Source: Prevotellaceae bacterium
Lineage (GTDB): Bacteria > Bacteroidota > Bacteroidia > Bacteroidales > Paludibacteraceae
NCBI GenBank assembly: GCA_031270565.1
Contig: JAISXJ010000194.1
Location: 1 to 7,941 of the forward strand
Length of the DNA: 7,941 nucleotides
Direction of reading: 5' to 3'
The notes under the pieces are model-generated. The model was given only the letters and a program-made list of their open reading frames with translations. It was not told where the DNA came from and did not search any database. Both the position numbers and the translations under genes were made by a program. The first letter of the stretch is position 1. The number at the start of each line of letters is the position of its first letter. Of this stretch, positions 6,001 through 7,941 are shown one piece after another.

Positions 6001-7245
6001 ATGAAAAAAGCGTTTATTTTTTGTTTTCCGGCGGTACTCTTTCTGTGGCTCTGTCTCGCCGGAGCCGTGCACGCCCAGCGCGTGAAACTTGGCATTGATG
6101 TTCTCTGTGAACAACAGTTCAGTCTGCTCGACGGGCAGCGTATTGGACTTATTACCAATCAGACGGGCGTTGACAGTCGTCTGCGCTCAACCATTGATCT
6201 GCTGCACGAAGCGCCCAATGTTAAGCTCGTTGCTCTTTTTTCCCCCGAACACGGCGTGCGCGGCAACATTCACGCAGGGGACAATATCGACACCTCTACC
6301 GATTCTAAAACCGGTTTGCCCGTTTATTCACTTTACGGAAAAACACGCAAGCCCACCAAAAAGATGCTTGAAAATATTGATGTTCTTGTCTATGATATTC
6401 AGGATATTGGTTGTCGATCGTACACGTTTATCAGCACGATGGGGTTTGCGATGGAGGCTGCGGGGGAAAATAACATTTCTTTTGTTGTGCTTGACCGCCC
6501 CAACCCGCTGGGCGGGGAAAAAATAGAGGGTAATCGGGTGCACAATGGTTTTAGTTCCTTTGTCAGTCAATTTAAGATTCCGTATCTCTACGGACAAACC
6601 TGCGGCGAGCTGGCAATGATGCTTAACGAAGAGAAAATGCTGTCTGCCTCCTGCCGGTTAACGGTTGTCCCGATGCGGGGGTGGAAGCGTTCGATGCGCT
6701 GGGAGGATACCGGACTGGAATGGGTGCCCGCTTCACCACATATTCCCCACGCCAATTCAACGGTGTTTTACCCGATGACAGGGATACTTGGCGAACTCGG
6801 CTATCTTTCCATCGGCATAGGATATACGTTGCCATTTGAACTTGTCGGCGCTCCATGGCTGGATGCTGAGCTGTTGGCTGCTGCTATGAACAGTCTGAAT
6901 TTGCAGGGCATACATTTTCGCCCGATTCATTTTAAACCCTTTTATGCCACCTTTAAGGGGGAAAACTGTCAGGGGATACAGATTCATGTTACCGATTATG
7001 CCAAAGCGCATCTTGCGGAGGTACAATTTTATGTGATACAGGAAATTTCGCGACTCTACCCCTCGCATGCTGTGTTTGCGTATGCCGACAAGGCGCGATT
7101 TGCCATGTTTGATAAAGTCTGCGGTTCTGATTTCGTTCGTACAACCCTTTCCGAATCCGGTACATATAACAGTATCCAATCTTTTTGGGAAAAAGATGTG
7201 GATGCCTACCGTCGTCTATCTTCAAAATACTATCTGTACCGATAA
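6001..7245 (+). CDS. namZ: Secreted exo-beta-N-acetylmuramidase-like protein (NamZ/YbbC, DUF1343, GH171)
   Basis: Members of this family (PF07075, formerly DUF1343) include B. subtilis NamZ, which removes terminal N-acetylmuramic acid from peptidoglycan fragments. The product has 414 residues from ATG 6001 (MKKAFIFCFPAVLF...). A TTG two codons upstream (5995) keeps the frame, but ATG followed by two Lys codons is the natural signal-peptide start. The signal peptide has a hydrophobic core at about residues 5-20 and a probable cleavage after AVHA near residue 25, so the enzyme should act in the periplasm or outside. Family motifs are RIGLITNQTG, FSPEHGVRG with the conserved Glu83 probably in the active site, VYDIQDIGCRSYTFI, VVLDRPNPLGG and the Tyr-rich C-terminal part. 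Length is typical. It stands alone on the plus strand, with its own promoter box. Substrate is inferred from the family. Confidence 0.92.
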   Translation: MKKAFIFCFPAVLFLWLCLAGAVHAQRVKLGIDVLCEQQFSLLDGQRIGLITNQTGVDSRLRSTIDLLHEAPNVKLVALFSPEHGVRGNIHAGDNIDTSTDSKTGLPVYSLYGKTRKPTKKMLENIDVLVYDIQDIGCRSYTFISTMGFAMEAAGENNISFVVLDRPNPLGGEKIEGNRVHNGFSSFVSQFKIPYLYGQTCGELAMMLNEEKMLSASCRLTVVPMRGWKRSMRWEDTGLEWVPASPHIPHANSTVFYPMTGILGELGYLSIGIGYTLPFELVGAPWLDAELLAAAMNSLNLQGIHFRPIHFKPFYATFKGENCQGIQIHVTDYAKAHLAEVQFYVIQEISRLYPSHAVFAYADKARFAMFDKVCGSDFVRTTLSESGTYNSIQSFWEKDVDAYRRLSSKYYLYR

Positions 7246-7393
7246 TAACAACAGACGGAGAATAATAGGCGCGAATTTTATAATCTGTTCATCCTTTCTG
7301 TTAGTGGTCATTGCCTACCTGGGCGGGCATCGCCTGAAAGAAACGCAAAAATATTATGCAAAAACTTTAGTCGTTTTGCGCGATTCGGCATAG
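7202..7393 (+). CDS. Possible small membrane peptide overlapping the end of namZ
   Basis: A 63-codon frame from ATG 7202 to TAG 7391, in another frame than namZ and overlapping its last 44 bp. The part beyond the namZ stop encodes a basic stretch (NNNRRR), one likely membrane span (FIICSSFLLVVIAYLGG) and a charged tail (HRLKETQKYYAKTL). This order suggests a single-pass membrane peptide translated by coupling to namZ. The composition after 7250 looks more gene-like than the AT-rich repeats that follow. I know no family for it. It could equally be the decayed remnant of a longer gene or a chance frame. Confidence 0.35.
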   Translation: MPTVVYLQNTICTDNNNRRRIIGANFIICSSFLLVVIAYLGGHRLKETQKYYAKTLVVLRDSA

Positions 7394-7399
7394 TTGGCA

Positions 7400-7539
7400 G
7401 TGAATAGTTAATAACGAATAGTGAACAATTACGAATTACAAATTACGAATTACGATTGAAAATTAAAATCGATTATGAAAAATCTAAAATCGTAAATCGT
7501 AAATCTGATAACTGACAACTGAAAACTGATAACTGATAA
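7400..7539. repeat. Array of 20 contiguous degenerate heptamers (left part of element 2)
   Basis: These 140 bp divide without any gap into 20 units of exactly 7 bp. The units fall into runs that change step by step: GTGAATA-like (7400-7427), ATTACGA-like (7428-7455), mixed A/T units (7456-7483), CTAAAAT and CGTAAAT (7484-7504), then CTGATAA/CTGACAA/CTGAAAA (7505-7539). The 7-bp phase is kept across the family changes. Confidence 0.85.
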
Positions 7540-7586
7540 CTAATTCTGCTCTCGCTGCTTAAAACGTTTGTTTCTATTGATATGTA

Positions 7587-7600
7587 AGCCGTAAACGGCT
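7587..7600. repeat. Small palindromic hairpin in element 2
   Basis: AGCCGTAAACGGCT gives a 6-bp stem with an AA loop. Read on the minus strand it is three bases before the shared motif ATATCAATAGAAACA, as in element 1. Confidence 0.7.
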
Positions 7601-7675
7601 AATAACTAAACTCTAAAATCTAAACTCTACACTCTAAAAAAATATTATTCACTATTCACTATTCGTTATTCACTA
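7599..7675. repeat. Array of 11 contiguous heptamers (right part of element 2)
   Basis: Eleven 7-bp units in one phase: CTAAACT-like (7599-7640), then AATATTA and TTCACTA-like (7641-7675). The CTAAACT type is the reverse complement of the TTAGAGT heptamers of element 1. The TTCACTA type is the reverse complement of the GTGAATA units that open the left array. Confidence 0.85.
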
Positions 7676-7692
7676 AAAAAGTATTACCTTTG
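7662..7692 (+). promoter_or_regulatory. Promoter-like pair at the right edge of element 2
   Basis: TACCTTTG (7685-7692) matches the -7 box TAnnTTTG. TTCG (7662-7665), a 3-of-4 match to TTTG, lies 19 nt upstream and belongs to a heptamer of the repeat array. It points rightward to ATG 7731 and the window edge. Confidence 0.5.
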
Positions 7693-7730
7693 CTACCGTT
7701 ATTGTTCACATCTAAAATCAATACAAAAAG

Positions 7731-7865
7731 ATGCTTACATCTGGGCTTCCATATTCACCATTTTTGCAGTTTAGACGGTTTAACCGGCTAAAAGTAAGTT
7801 CGTTACAAAAGCCCCCCCCCGTATTCGCCTTAACTCCTTGTATTCAAGGGCTTATCATTTATTAA
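7731..7865 (+). other. Doubtful 44-codon frame containing a run of nine C
   Basis: ATG 7731 opens a 44-codon frame ending at TAA 7863, 38 bp after a promoter-like box. Its product, from MLTSGLPYSPFLQF on, matches no family I know. The C9 run (7812-7820) lies in the middle. With ten C in place of nine the frame would run open to the window edge; with eight it would stop at once. A leader peptide, a phase-variable gene start or a non-coding repeat are all possible. The stretch 7866-7941 holds nothing else I can name. Confidence 0.2.
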
Positions 7866-7941
7866 AAACTTTTCAGTTTACACTTAGCAGCGCGACGTTT
7901 TTTAGCGTCTTCTTACCATATACATATACAATTATTGCGGC

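Larger units (their letters stand above)
7400..7675. repeat. Composite intergenic repeat element 2, inverted relative to element 1
   Basis: About 276 bp: the heptamer array 7400-7539, a 24-nt block (7545-7568), the complement of ATATCAATAGAAACA (7569-7583), a hairpin (7587-7600) and a second heptamer array (7599-7675). The outer arrays are inverted to each other, with a 16-bp perfect inverted repeat (7410-7425 and 7655-7670). Read on the minus strand, the order of parts is that of element 1 at 3135-3611. No gene is seen inside. Confidence 0.8.

Noticed and set aside
7799..7810. TTCGTTACAAAA, similar to the CGTT-ACA-AACG hairpins of element 1
   Set aside because: Only the left arm and loop are present; no pairing right arm follows, so it may be chance or a decayed copy.
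7894..7909. GACG/CGTC near the right edge as a terminator
   Set aside because: The stem is only 4 bp with a large loop, and no T run follows on either strand at the right place.

Overview
The window reads as a piece of a Bacteroidota (Bacteroidales-like) chromosome. The evidence is the gene families (GH13_8-type GlgB, a lipoprotein with an acidic stretch after its lipobox Cys, a secreted NamZ/DUF1343 protein), the near absence of Shine-Dalgarno sequences, and four copies of the Bacteroidota -7 promoter box TAnnTTTG, each at a gene start or intergenic edge. By eye the base composition is moderate, with AT-rich intergenic stretches. I see no tRNA, rRNA, CRISPR array or transposase gene.

Layout. 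(1) 1-3127, minus strand: TATCTTTG promoter, DUF2007 protein, lipoprotein, then the glycogen branching enzyme GlgB, whose 3' end runs off the left edge. (2) 3135-3611: a gene-free repeat element holding heptamer repeats, six trinucleotide-loop hairpins, a 28-bp perfect inverted repeat and an 18-bp perfect terminal inverted repeat, followed by a rho-independent terminator. (3) 3678-5805, minus strand: a two-gene operon for an NfeD/YuaF-like membrane protein and a flotillin (FloT/YuaG type). (4) 5730-6000: a divergent promoter region. (5) 6001-7245, plus strand: a secreted exo-N-acetylmuramidase-like protein (NamZ family), overlapped at its end by a possible 63-aa membrane peptide. (6) 7400-7675: a second repeat element, collinear with the first but inverted, dominated by 7-bp units. 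(7) 7676-7941: a promoter-like box, then a short doubtful ORF carrying a run of nine C, up to the window edge.

How the genes fit together: GlgB adds alpha-1,6 branches to storage glycogen. The NfeD-like protein and the flotillin are a standard membrane-microdomain pair. The NamZ-like protein acts on peptidoglycan fragments outside the inner membrane. No shared pathway is shown; the two operons and namZ look like housekeeping or envelope genes placed next to each other.

The unusual content is the pair of repeat elements. They share an ordered set of parts: AGTTTAG-type heptamers, a 14-nt palindromic hairpin, a 3-nt gap, the motif ATATCAATAGAAACA, a 24-nt block, then CTGAxAA-type heptamers. 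They lie in opposite orientation and bracket the flotillin operon and namZ. I cannot name a described family that matches them exactly. They resemble in style the REP/BIME and short-tandem-heptamer repeats of other bacteria.
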